64,000 nt of DNA from NCBI RefSeq assembly GCF_001279695.1, contig NZ_LGDD01000188.1, positions 1-64,000 on the forward strand, read 5' to 3'. The DNA is from Streptomyces sp. WM6378. GTDB lineage: Bacteria; Actinomycetota; Actinomycetes; Streptomycetales; Streptomycetaceae. Of this stretch, positions 37,371 to 45,445 are shown in pieces; within the stretch, counting starts at the first letter, position 1; every line of letters starts with the position of its first letter. The notes under the pieces are model-generated. The model made no database searches. It worked only from the letters and a program-made list of their open reading frames with translations, and was not told the DNA's origin. Both the position numbers and the translations under genes were made by a program.

Positions 37371-39239
37371 TCAAGTTCCGTTGGTGTGAAGGGGGTTGGT
37401 GATCGTGACGTAGACGGACTGTGTGTCGACCGGGCCGACGAGTTCGTCGAGGCCGTGCAGCCGGGTCAGCAGGTTGGCCTTGCAGCGCAGCGTCGCGCTG
37501 TCCAGCAACTGGGCGGGCAGGGGCGAGCCGAGGTCGGTGGCCTTGGCGAGGAACCGGCGCAGGGCGGCGAGCAGGACGCGTTCGTCGGCGAGGTGCTGGG
37601 CGCCGAAGGCCCCGATGAGACCGAGGACGTTGTTGATGCCGAGGTAGTAGGCGAAGCGCTCGTCGGTCACGGCATCGGGGACGAAGGTGTCGCTGGTGGC
37701 GCCGATGCCGGGCAGCCGCCGCTCCAGGGCGGCGCGGTGCGACTCGCGGAAGTAGTAGCCCTGGTTGTCGCGGTAGCGGCCACCCACGGGCCAGCCGTCG
37801 GGGTCGAGCAGGACCAGGGTGTTCTGCTGGTGGGCCTCCAGGGCGATGCCTGCCGTGCCGTCCAGCCAGAGCAGCGGGCGTACGACCTGGTCGAGGTAGC
37901 GCAGGAACCACTCGGCACAGACGGCCGTGATGGGCCGGCCGGTGCGGGCGGCGAGCCGGCCCACGACGTCGGCGAGGCGCGACAGCATCCCGGGACGGCC
38001 CGGCATGGGGCGCGGGGCGGTGAGTGCGGCGATGCAGACGGCGTCGTCGCCGGGCGCGAAGGGGTTGTGGCGGACCATGACGTCAAGGCCCGGCAGGGGT
38101 TCGCCGTCCGGGGTGTCGACGGCGAGCCAGGCGGGGTCACGGACGATGTCGAAGCAGGGGTGCGCGGACTGCCACTCCTCGCCGAGACCGGCCCGCAGCA
38201 GGCGGTGGACCTCCACACCGCGGTGGAGTTCCTTGCGGAGGTTCTCACGACGGGAGTTGGTGATGCGTACGCCGAGCGACAGCTTGAGCATGGCGTCGGC
38301 GCCGGAGCGGTGGACGGTGCGGACGGAGGACGTGGGGTGCCAGTCCTCGCCGTGCGGGCCGAGGTCGTGCAGGAGCCCGGCGTCGAGCAGTGCGGCGACG
38401 GCGGGGCGCTGGGCGATGTCGCGGGCTTGCCAGGGGTGCAAGGGCAACGGGACGGCGCCGGGCGGAAGTTGGATGCCGTCCGCGAGCCGGTGCGCCAGCT
38501 GTGCGGCGTCGATGGCGCGGCCGCCTTCGGTCCATGCCGAGTCGGTGGCGAGGACGCGGGGGTCGACGGCCATCCAGTGCAGCGGGAAGGAGCCGTACAA
38601 CTCGGGTGAGTAGCGGCGCGCTTCCGTCTCGGAGAGGCCCTCGCGGCTCTTCGGGGTGGGGTGCAGCGGGTGGCCGAGGAGGAGGGACTGTTCGGCGGTG
38701 AGGAAGAGATCGGCGGTGTCGTGGGGGCCGGGGCGGGTGCGCCGGTCGGCGATGAAGTCCGCGGTGCGGCGCACGGAGTCGGCGACCCGGCCCACCAGGT
38801 CGGCGCCCTCGCTCTGGCCGGCCTCGCGGCCGAGCAGGGCGGCGACCGTGACGGCGTCGGCGGGCGGGGCGCCCGGGGAGCCGCCTTCCAGGGTGGGCCT
38901 GGCGAACCGGTGCCAGCCGGTGGCCGACCAGTACAGGACGGGCACGGCCAGCGCGGTTCCGCTGGCCGGGAGCGGGATGCGCAGGACCGGACCGGCCGGC
39001 GCGGTCAGGTCGTTCTCCCGCACCCAGCAGCGCAGCAGGTTCTCGACGGCGGCCGCTTCTGCCGCGGCCCCGGGGTCGGGAGCGTCGAGCGGGTCCGGAT
39101 CGGTTGGGGTGGTCAGTCGTTCGCCGTGGATCCCGGCCTTCTGGCGCGGCACCGTCGTCGGCTCGGCCACCAGCGGGCCGCGGTGGGCGGTGACAGGGCC
39201 GTCGGCCTCGTGCGCATCGGGTGCGGGAGTGGGATTCAC
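37371..39239 (-). CDS. IucA/IucC-family NIS siderophore synthetase (first)
   Basis: A 622-residue synthetase paralogous to the protein at 34467-36392 but distinct. Recognisable are GHPLHPTPKSREGLSETEARRYSPELYG near the substrate pocket, PLPLHPWQARDI, SSVRTVHRSGADAMLKLSLGVRITNSRR and ALEAHQQNTLVLLDPDGWPVGGRYRDNQGYYF. GHPxHPxPKxRxGL is typical of IucA/AlcC-like enzymes. GTG 39239 follows AAGGAAG. Two synthetases imply two condensations on a citrate-like core. Confidence 0.93.
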   Translation of the reverse strand: MNPTPAPDAHEADGPVTAHRGPLVAEPTTVPRQKAGIHGERLTTPTDPDPLDAPDPGAAAEAAAVENLLRCWVRENDLTAPAGPVLRIPLPASGTALAVPVLYWSATGWHRFARPTLEGGSPGAPPADAVTVAALLGREAGQSEGADLVGRVADSVRRTADFIADRRTRPGPHDTADLFLTAEQSLLLGHPLHPTPKSREGLSETEARRYSPELYGSFPLHWMAVDPRVLATDSAWTEGGRAIDAAQLAHRLADGIQLPPGAVPLPLHPWQARDIAQRPAVAALLDAGLLHDLGPHGEDWHPTSSVRTVHRSGADAMLKLSLGVRITNSRRENLRKELHRGVEVHRLLRAGLGEEWQSAHPCFDIVRDPAWLAVDTPDGEPLPGLDVMVRHNPFAPGDDAVCIAALTAPRPMPGRPGMLSRLADVVGRLAARTGRPITAVCAEWFLRYLDQVVRPLLWLDGTAGIALEAHQQNTLVLLDPDGWPVGGRYRDNQGYYFRESHRAALERRLPGIGATSDTFVPDAVTDERFAYYLGINNVLGLIGAFGAQHLADERVLLAALRRFLAKATDLGSPLPAQLLDSATLRCKANLLTRLHGLDELVGPVDTQSVYVTITNPLHTNGT

Positions 39240-39276
39240 GGCGGTCTTCCTTGCGAGCTCGTGGGGTGGTCCGGGA

Positions 39277-40689
39277 TCAGTGGGACGGTCCGGTCTCGGC
39301 CCGGTGGTGCGCGACGCCGGTCCCCGAGTCGGCGCGCTGGTGCGAGGCGCGCGCGGCGGCCGACAGGGCGTCGGCGAGCCGGTCGAGGACGGCCACGGCC
39401 TGCTCGTCGGTGAGGGTGAGCGGGGGCAGCAGGCGTACGACGCTGGAGTGGCGGCCGCCGAGCTCGACGATGAGCCCGCGCCGCAGGCACTCCTGCTGCA
39501 CGGCGGCGGCCAGGGCGGGCGCGGGCGGCGGAGGGTTGCCGGAGCTGAGGTCCTCGCGCTCCGGGTCGACGAGTTCGACGCCGATCATCAGGCCCCGGCC
39601 GCGCACGTCGCCGATGCAGGGGTGGTCGGCGGCGAGGCCCTGCAACTGGCCGAGCATGCGGGCCCCGAGGACGGCCGCCCGGTCGGCGAGCCGGTTCTCG
39701 CGGACGTACGCGAGGGTGGCTCTGCCTGCCGCCATGGCGAGCTGGTTGCCGCGGAACGTACCGGCGTGCGCGCCGGGCTCCCACGCGTCGAGGCCGTCCC
39801 GGTACACGATCACGGCCAGCGGCAGCGAGCCGCCGATGGCCTTGGAGAGCACCATCACGTCGGGCACCACCCCGCTGTGCTCGACGGCCCAGAACGTGCC
39901 GGTGCGGCCGACGCCCGTCTGCACCTCGTCGGCGATCAGCGGGATGGAGCGGCTCGCGGTGATCTCGCGCATCCGGCGCATCCAGGCGTCGGGCGCCGGG
40001 ATCACGCCGCCCTCTCCCTGCACCGGTTCGAGGATCATCCCGGCCGGTGCGGGGACGCCGCCCTTGGGGTCGTCGAGGAGGTTCTCGGTCCAGCGGGCGG
40101 CGGTCTCGGCCCCGCGTTCGCCGCCGAGTCCGTACGGGCAGCGGTAGTTCTGCGGGTAGGGCAGCCGGGTCACCCCGGCGTCCCGGGCGCCGCCGGAGAC
40201 GGCGAGGGCGCCCGCGGTCATGCCGTGGTAGGCACCGGTGAAGGCGAGCATTCCGGTGCGCCCGGTGGCGGTGCGGACCAGCTTCAGCGCGGCCTCGACC
40301 GCGTCCGTGCCGGCCGGTCCGCAGAACTGGATCCTTCCGTGCTCGGCGAGTTGGCGCGGCAGGGTGGCGAACAGCTCCGTGGTGAAGGCGTCCTTGACCG
40401 GTGTCGCGAGGTCAAGGATGTGCAGCGGCGCCCCCGAGTCGAGGACCTTGCGGATCGCTTCGAGCACGACGGGATGGTTGTGCCCGAGCGCCAGTGTCCC
40501 CGCCCCCGAGAGGCAGTCCAGATAGCGCCGCCCGTCCGCGCCCTCGATCGTCAGCCCGCGCGCCCGCACGGGCACGATGGGCAGCGAACGGGCATAGGTG
40601 CGGGCCGCCGACTCCCTCAGGGACTGCCTTCGCAGGATCCCCTCATGAGTGCTGAGCAGCGCCGTCGGAGCTGGTTCGGTCACGGCCAC
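39277..40689 (-). CDS. Class III aminotransferase, diaminobutyrate/2-oxoglutarate type
   Basis: A 470-residue PLP enzyme of the RhbA/EctB/Dat group that makes L-2,4-diaminobutyrate from aspartate semialdehyde. Motifs: YLDCLSGAGTLALGHNHP, QFCGPAGTDAVEAALKLVRTATGR, FTGAYHGMTAGAL, LIADEVQTGVGRTG with the cofactor Asp, and VLSKAIGGSLPLAV with the PLP Lys. I chose the GTG at 40689 (ten bases after GGGAGG); a GTG at 40683 is possible. First gene of the siderophore operon, preceded by an iron box. Unlike rhizobactin-type clusters, no diaminobutyrate decarboxylase or amine N-hydroxylase follows. Confidence 0.9.
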   Translation of the reverse strand: MAVTEPAPTALLSTHEGILRRQSLRESAARTYARSLPIVPVRARGLTIEGADGRRYLDCLSGAGTLALGHNHPVVLEAIRKVLDSGAPLHILDLATPVKDAFTTELFATLPRQLAEHGRIQFCGPAGTDAVEAALKLVRTATGRTGMLAFTGAYHGMTAGALAVSGGARDAGVTRLPYPQNYRCPYGLGGERGAETAARWTENLLDDPKGGVPAPAGMILEPVQGEGGVIPAPDAWMRRMREITASRSIPLIADEVQTGVGRTGTFWAVEHSGVVPDVMVLSKAIGGSLPLAVIVYRDGLDAWEPGAHAGTFRGNQLAMAAGRATLAYVRENRLADRAAVLGARMLGQLQGLAADHPCIGDVRGRGLMIGVELVDPEREDLSSGNPPPPAPALAAAVQQECLRRGLIVELGGRHSSVVRLLPPLTLTDEQAVAVLDRLADALSAAARASHQRADSGTGVAHHRAETGPSH

Positions 40690-40827
40690 GACTGCTGGTC
40701 CTCCCGCTGTGACGGTTCCGTATCGCGTCCGTTGCGCGGCGCGTACCCCCACGCTGAACGCTGTCCTGATGTCCCCCGTACGTACCAACGACGCCGGCAC
40801 CGCGGGAGCACGGCCAAACGGGAACTT

Positions 40828-40859
40828 CCTTGCCTCCAGGCAAGGTTCGCCTAACCGGC
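40828..40859 (-). promoter_or_regulatory. Iron box (DmdR/IdeR-type) of the siderophore operon
   Basis: CAAGGTTCGCCTAACC (40841-40856) matches the Streptomyces iron box TTAGGTTAGGCTCACCTAA at most core positions. It overlaps an 18-bp dyad, CCTTGCCT-CC-AGGCAAGG (40828-40845). The site is about 150 bp before the aminotransferase start, in the divergent gap to the protease gene. Iron-dependent repression is inferred. Confidence 0.65.
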
Positions 40860-40922
40860 GCGGCGGAGCGGTCCGGCGGGTGGAACCGCGGCCCTGCCGC
40901 GCACCGTCCCCACCGGCACCGG

Positions 40923-40928
40923 CATAGT
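40923..40928 (+). promoter_or_regulatory. Candidate -10 element of the first protease
   Basis: GGCATAGTG lies 116 bp before the start codon. The paralogous gene has nearly the same GGCATAGTAGGGG at 42331-42341, 107 bp before its start. Conservation of this block between duplicated promoters suggests a shared -10 (CATAGT). Confidence 0.4.
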
Positions 40929-41043
40929 GGGGCCCGCACTCGGGCACCGGCTCGCGGTGCCGCTGTTGACGAGTTTGTTCACGAGTTCAGAAGACGAAGA
41001 AGACGAAGACGCTTTGATGACGAAGTTCCAGGGGGAATTCGAG

Positions 41044-42270
41044 ATGCGACCGATACGCCCGTCCAGCGCCGAGCGCACGGGAGACAGAGCCCGTCGCGGG
41101 GTCTCCCCCGTGCTGGCCGCCCTCGGCCTCACGGCCGCGCTGGCGCTGACCGCGACCGCCTGCGGACCCGGCGGTTCCAACGCCGACAGCAAGCCGACGG
41201 CCTCGGCGGCGGCCACGGGCGATGCCGACAAGCTCCAGATCCCGGACGACGTCAAGAACCAGCTCAAGAAGCACGGCATCGACCTGGACAAGTGGAAGAA
41301 CGGCGAGTGGAAGAACTGGGACAAGGCCACTTGGCTGCGTGAGGCCAAGGACTACGTCAACCCGATCATCCAGGACCTGTGGGACCCGGACCGGCTGCGC
41401 AAGGCGGACAAGCCCCCGGAGAAGGCCGTCCCCAATGACATCTCCGGCGACAAGGGCGTGACAGACCCGACGCCGGCGCCCGTCAAGGCCGCCGCGGTGA
41501 AGGCTCCGTACCACCAGAACCTGCCGGAGCTGGGCAAGCTGTTCTTCGACAGCCCCGAGGGTTCGATGGTGTGCTCGGCGACCGTCGTGAAGGACCCGGC
41601 GCACCCCGGCAAGTCCAACATGGTGTGGACCGCGGGCCACTGCGTGCACGCGGGCGCCAAGGGCGGCTGGTACCGCAACATCGCCTTCGTCCCCTCGTAC
41701 AACAACGCCAACCTGCCGACGGCCCAGCTGCAGAAGGCCACCAAGGCGCAGATCGCTCCGTACGGCGTCTACTGGGCCGACTGGGCGCAGACCTCGCAGC
41801 AGTGGATCGAGGGCGGCGGCCCGACCGGCGGCACCGGCGCGCCGTACGACTTCGCGGTGCTGCACGTGACGCCGGAGAAGGGCTCGAACGGCAAGTCCCT
41901 GGAGGAGACCGTCGGCGGCGCGCTTCCGGTGGACTTCGACGCGCCGGCCGTGCCGAAGATCAGCGCCATGACGGCCAACGGCTACCCGGCCGCGCCTCCT
42001 TACGACGGCCAGAAGCTGTACCAGTGCAAGGACAAGCCGGGCCGGCTCTCCCTTGAGGCGAACCTGCCGACGATGTACCGCATCGGCTGCACCATGACCG
42101 GCGGTTCCTCCGGCGGCGGCTGGATCGCCACGGGTTCGGACGGCAAGCCGTCGCTCGTGTCCAACACCTCGATAGGCCCGGTCACCGCGGGCTGGCTGGC
42201 CGGCCCGCGCCTGGGCAAGGAGGCCAAGGGCGTGTACGACTCGGTGAGCACCAAGTACGCGGGCCAGTAA
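41044..42270 (+). CDS. Secreted lipoprotein serine protease, trypsin-like (copy 1)
   Basis: A 408-residue exported protease. A basic N-terminus and hydrophobic segment end at ALTATACGPGG, a lipobox-like site with acylated Cys. A Lys/Trp-rich linker follows (KWKNGEWKNWDKATWL). The chymotrypsin-fold triad is visible: His in VWTAGHCVH, Asp in APYDFAVLHV, Ser in MTGGSSGGGW. ATG 41044 follows AGGGGGA; ATG 41017 is an alternative. It is a tandem duplicate of the next gene and probably stays on the outer membrane face or is shed. Confidence 0.87.
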   Translation: MRPIRPSSAERTGDRARRGVSPVLAALGLTAALALTATACGPGGSNADSKPTASAAATGDADKLQIPDDVKNQLKKHGIDLDKWKNGEWKNWDKATWLREAKDYVNPIIQDLWDPDRLRKADKPPEKAVPNDISGDKGVTDPTPAPVKAAAVKAPYHQNLPELGKLFFDSPEGSMVCSATVVKDPAHPGKSNMVWTAGHCVHAGAKGGWYRNIAFVPSYNNANLPTAQLQKATKAQIAPYGVYWADWAQTSQQWIEGGGPTGGTGAPYDFAVLHVTPEKGSNGKSLEETVGGALPVDFDAPAVPKISAMTANGYPAAPPYDGQKLYQCKDKPGRLSLEANLPTMYRIGCTMTGGSSGGGWIATGSDGKPSLVSNTSIGPVTAGWLAGPRLGKEAKGVYDSVSTKYAGQ

Positions 42271-42278
42271 GCGCTTTG

Positions 42279-42307
42279 CGGGGGTCCTGTGAACGCCGGG
42301 GCCCCCG
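42279..42307 (+). terminator. Weak hairpin after protease copy 1
   Basis: CGGGGG (42279-42284) can pair with CCCCCG (42302-42307) just after the stop. This is a modest structure that may separate the two protease transcripts. Confidence 0.3.
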
Positions 42308-42331
42308 TTCGTACCCCCCGTGCCGAGCGGG

Positions 42332-42337
42332 CATAGT
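42332..42337 (+). promoter_or_regulatory. Candidate -10 element of the second protease
   Basis: CATAGT within GGCATAGTAGGGG, the counterpart of the element at 40923-40928. It supports independent transcription of the second copy. Confidence 0.4.
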
Positions 42338-42443
42338 AGGGGGCTGCACGGTGGGCGACCAGACGCACGTCCGCCCACCGGACTGACAAGTACATGGCAA
42401 GACCTGCTCTCGACGGGCAGGCTCATCAGGGGGAATCGTTTTC

Positions 42444-43613
42444 ATGCGATCCATACGTCCGTTGCTGGCCGCTTCCGGCCTCGCCGCGGCTCTCGCACTG
42501 ACCGCCACCGCGTGCGGCCCGGGCGGCAGCGACGCAGACAGCAAGCCGTCCGCCTCCGGCTCCGCCCAGGCCAAGGGCGACTCCGCCGGTCCCGCCGACC
42601 TGGCCGACACCCTCAAGAAGCACGGGGTCGACCTCGACAAGTGGAAGAACGGCGGCTGGAAGAACTGGGACAAGGACAAGTGGCTGCGTGACGCCAAGGA
42701 CTTCGTCAACCCGGTGATCGACGGCTTGTGGAAGCCGGACCGGATGAAGTCCGCCAAGGACCCGCAGAAGACCATGGCGGCCGGTGACGTCAACGGCGGT
42801 ACGGGCATCTCGGACCCCGAACCCGCGCCCGTCAAGGCCGTCCAGGAGAAGCTGCCTTACCACGACTTCGCGGCTCCGGTCGGCAAGGTGTTCTTCGACT
42901 CCCCCGAGGGCCCCATGGTCTGCTCGGGCACCGTCGTGAAGGACCCGGCCCACCCGGGCAAGTCCAACATGGTGTGGACCGCGGGCCACTGCGTCCACCA
43001 GGGCGGCTCCGGCGGCTGGTACCGCAACATCGCCTTCGTTCCCTCGTACAACGACAAGGGCAAGTCGGCCGCGGCCCTGAACAACGCGCAGCCGCAGGAG
43101 ATCGCGCCCTACGGCGTGTACTGGGCCGACTGGGCCTCGACCTCCGGCGAGTGGATCAAGGACGGCGGCCCGACCGGCGGCACCGGCGCCCCGTACGACT
43201 ACGCGGTCCTTCACGTGAAGCCGGAGAACGGCGGCAAGTCCCTCGAAGAGACCGTCGGCAACGCGTTGACGGTCAACTTCTCCGCCCCGCAGGCCAAGTC
43301 CGTCGCCACGATGGGCGCTTGGGGCTACCCGGCGGCGCCGCCGTACGACGGTCTGCAGATGTTCAAGTGCCTCGACCGGCCCGGCCAGCTCTCCATCAGC
43401 CCCGGCACGCCGCCGATGTACCGCATCGGCTGCACCATGACGGGTGGCTCCTCGGGCGGCGGCTGGTTCATGAACGGCCCCGACGGCAAGGCCCAGCTGG
43501 TCTCCAACACCTCGATCGGCCCGGTCACTTCGGGCTGGCTGGCCGGCCCGCAGCTCGGCGCCGGCGCGAAGGCCCTCTTCGACTCGATGAGCGCGAAGTA
43601 CGGCGGCCAGTAA
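42444..43613 (+). CDS. Secreted lipoprotein serine protease, trypsin-like (copy 2)
   Basis: A 389-residue paralog of the upstream gene with the same layout: signal segment ending ALTATACGPGG, KWKNGGWKNWDKDKWL linker, and triad His in VWTAGHCVH, Asp in APYDYAVLHV, Ser in MTGGSSGGGW. It lacks copy 1's longer N-terminus. The protease domains are nearly collinear and highly similar, so the pair arose by tandem duplication. Divergence is concentrated in the linker and in the loop after the catalytic Asp. ATG 42444 lies in the run AGGGGGAATCG-N5-ATG. Confidence 0.9.
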   Translation: MRSIRPLLAASGLAAALALTATACGPGGSDADSKPSASGSAQAKGDSAGPADLADTLKKHGVDLDKWKNGGWKNWDKDKWLRDAKDFVNPVIDGLWKPDRMKSAKDPQKTMAAGDVNGGTGISDPEPAPVKAVQEKLPYHDFAAPVGKVFFDSPEGPMVCSGTVVKDPAHPGKSNMVWTAGHCVHQGGSGGWYRNIAFVPSYNDKGKSAAALNNAQPQEIAPYGVYWADWASTSGEWIKDGGPTGGTGAPYDYAVLHVKPENGGKSLEETVGNALTVNFSAPQAKSVATMGAWGYPAAPPYDGLQMFKCLDRPGQLSISPGTPPMYRIGCTMTGGSSGGGWFMNGPDGKAQLVSNTSIGPVTSGWLAGPQLGAGAKALFDSMSAKYGGQ

Positions 43614-43647
43614 CCCCGGAACACCGGAACGCCCGAGCACCGGATAC

Positions 43648-43691
43648 GACGCAAGGCCCGCCCCCTCCTGCGAGGGGGCGGGCCTTGCGTC
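43648..43691. terminator. Strong bidirectional terminator
   Basis: A perfect 19-bp stem (43648-43666 with 43673-43691) and a six-base loop lie between converging protease and hflX genes. It is the strongest hairpin in the window. Confidence 0.92.
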
Positions 43692-43743
43692 TTTCAGCCT
43701 CGCGAACTACCGCCTGCCCAGCGGCAGTTCACCGTCCGTACGC

Positions 43744-45246
43744 TCAGTGCGCGGCCGGTACGTACGGAGCCAGCTCGGCGGCGAGCACCTCGTGCACCCG
43801 GGCCTTGAGCACGGTGCCCTCCGCGACGTGCTCCTCGGAGATCACCTCGCCCTCGGCATGCGCCCGGGCGACCAGCTGCCCGTGCGTGTAGGGCACCAGC
43901 GCCTCGATCTCGATCGAGGGGCGCGGCAGCTCGGCGTCGATGAGCGCGAGCAGCTCCTCGATGCCTTCGCCGGTGCGGGCCGAGACCGCGATGGAGTGCC
44001 GCTCGATCCGCAGCAGCCGCTGCAGCACGAGCGGGTCCGCCGCGTCCGCCTTGTTGATCACCACGATCTCGGGCACGTCGACTGCGCCCACATCGCGGAT
44101 GACCTCGCGCACGGCGGCGAGCTGCTCCTCCGGCGCGGGGTGCGACCCGTCCACCACGTGCAGGATGAGATCGGAGTCGCCGACCTCTTCCATGGTGGAG
44201 CGGAACGCCTCGACGAGGTGGTGCGGCAGATGCCGTACGAATCCGACGGTGTCGGCCAGCGTGTACAGCCGCCCGGTGGGCGTCTCGGCCCGGCGCACCG
44301 TCGGGTCGAGGGTGGCGAACAGCGAGTTCTCCACCAGCACGCCCGCGCCCGTGAGGCGGTTGAGCAGCGAGGACTTTCCGGCGTTGGTGTAACCCGCGAT
44401 GGCGACCGAAGGCACCTTGTTGCGGCGCCGCTCCTGGCGCTTGATCTCGCGGCCGGTCTTCATCTCCGCGATCTCACGGCGCATCTTCGCCATCTTCTCG
44501 CGGATCCGCCGCCGGTCCGTCTCGATCTTGGTCTCACCGGGACCACGGGTGGCCATGCCGCCGCCACCGCTGGACCCGCCGCCGCCCATCTGACGCGACA
44601 GCGACTGCCCCCAGCCACGCAGCCGCGGCAGCATGTACTGCATCTGCGCCAGCGAGACCTGCGCCTTGCCCTCACGGGACTTGGCGTGCTGGGCGAAGAT
44701 GTCGAGGATCAGGGCCGTCCGGTCGACCACCTTGACCTTGACGACGTCTTCGAGATGGATCAGCTGGCCCGGGCTGAGCTCACCGTCGCAGACCACCGTG
44801 TCCGCGCCGGTCTCAAGGACGATGTCCCGCAGCTCCTGCGCCTTGCCGGAGCCGATGTAGGTGGCCGGGTCGGGCTTGTCGCGGCGCTGGTAGACGCCGT
44901 CGAGCACCAGGGCGCCCGCCGTCTCGGCGAGGGCCGCGAGCTCCGCGAGCGAGTTCTCCGCGTCCAGGAGCGTCCCCGTGGTCCATACGCCGACCAGCAC
45001 CACGCGCTCCAGGCGCAGCTGCCGGTACTCGACCTCGGTGACGTCCTCAAGCTCGGTGGAGAGGCCCGCCACGCGCCGCAGCGCGGCACGCTCGGAGCGG
45101 TCCAGCTGGTCGCCGTCCCGCGCTCCGTCGATCTCGTGGCTCCAGGCGACGTCCTCTTCCATCAGGGCATCGGCCCGAAGGCTCTCGGTGCGGTGCGTGT
45201 CCGCGAAGCTCTGCTCGTCCTGGGAAGGGGATGAAGAGGAGGTCAT
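43744..45246 (-). CDS. hflX: Ribosome-associated GTPase HflX
   Basis: A 500-residue GTPase that splits stalled or stressed ribosomes. The N-terminal HflX domain includes YIGSGKAQELRDIV and DRTALILDIFAQHAKSREGKAQVSLAQMQYMLPRL. The glycine-rich joint MGGGGSSGGGGMATRGPGETKIE precedes the G domain: G1 GYTNAGKSS, G3 DTVGFVRHLPHHL, G4 NKAD. ATG 45246 follows AAGGATCC. The first 65 residues are a Streptomyces-type acidic extension. Confidence 0.95.
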   Translation of the reverse strand: MTSSSSPSQDEQSFADTHRTESLRADALMEEDVAWSHEIDGARDGDQLDRSERAALRRVAGLSTELEDVTEVEYRQLRLERVVLVGVWTTGTLLDAENSLAELAALAETAGALVLDGVYQRRDKPDPATYIGSGKAQELRDIVLETGADTVVCDGELSPGQLIHLEDVVKVKVVDRTALILDIFAQHAKSREGKAQVSLAQMQYMLPRLRGWGQSLSRQMGGGGSSGGGGMATRGPGETKIETDRRRIREKMAKMRREIAEMKTGREIKRQERRRNKVPSVAIAGYTNAGKSSLLNRLTGAGVLVENSLFATLDPTVRRAETPTGRLYTLADTVGFVRHLPHHLVEAFRSTMEEVGDSDLILHVVDGSHPAPEEQLAAVREVIRDVGAVDVPEIVVINKADAADPLVLQRLLRIERHSIAVSARTGEGIEELLALIDAELPRPSIEIEALVPYTHGQLVARAHAEGEVISEEHVAEGTVLKARVHEVLAAELAPYVPAAH

Positions 45247-45445
45247 TGGATCCTTTACGTCGTTGGAATTCCGGACCGGAGTCCCCGAGGGAATTCCGGC
45301 TGTGTCGGTCACAACGCGTAATGGGTCCGAATGATTCCCGGACGGAATCCGGCCCCGGCAGCGCCGCCGACGTGAACGATGGTCGCACGGTGCCGCCAGG
45401 GCCGTCACCCCGGTTTTCCGGCCCTGGCCCCGGCCCGGTGACCGG

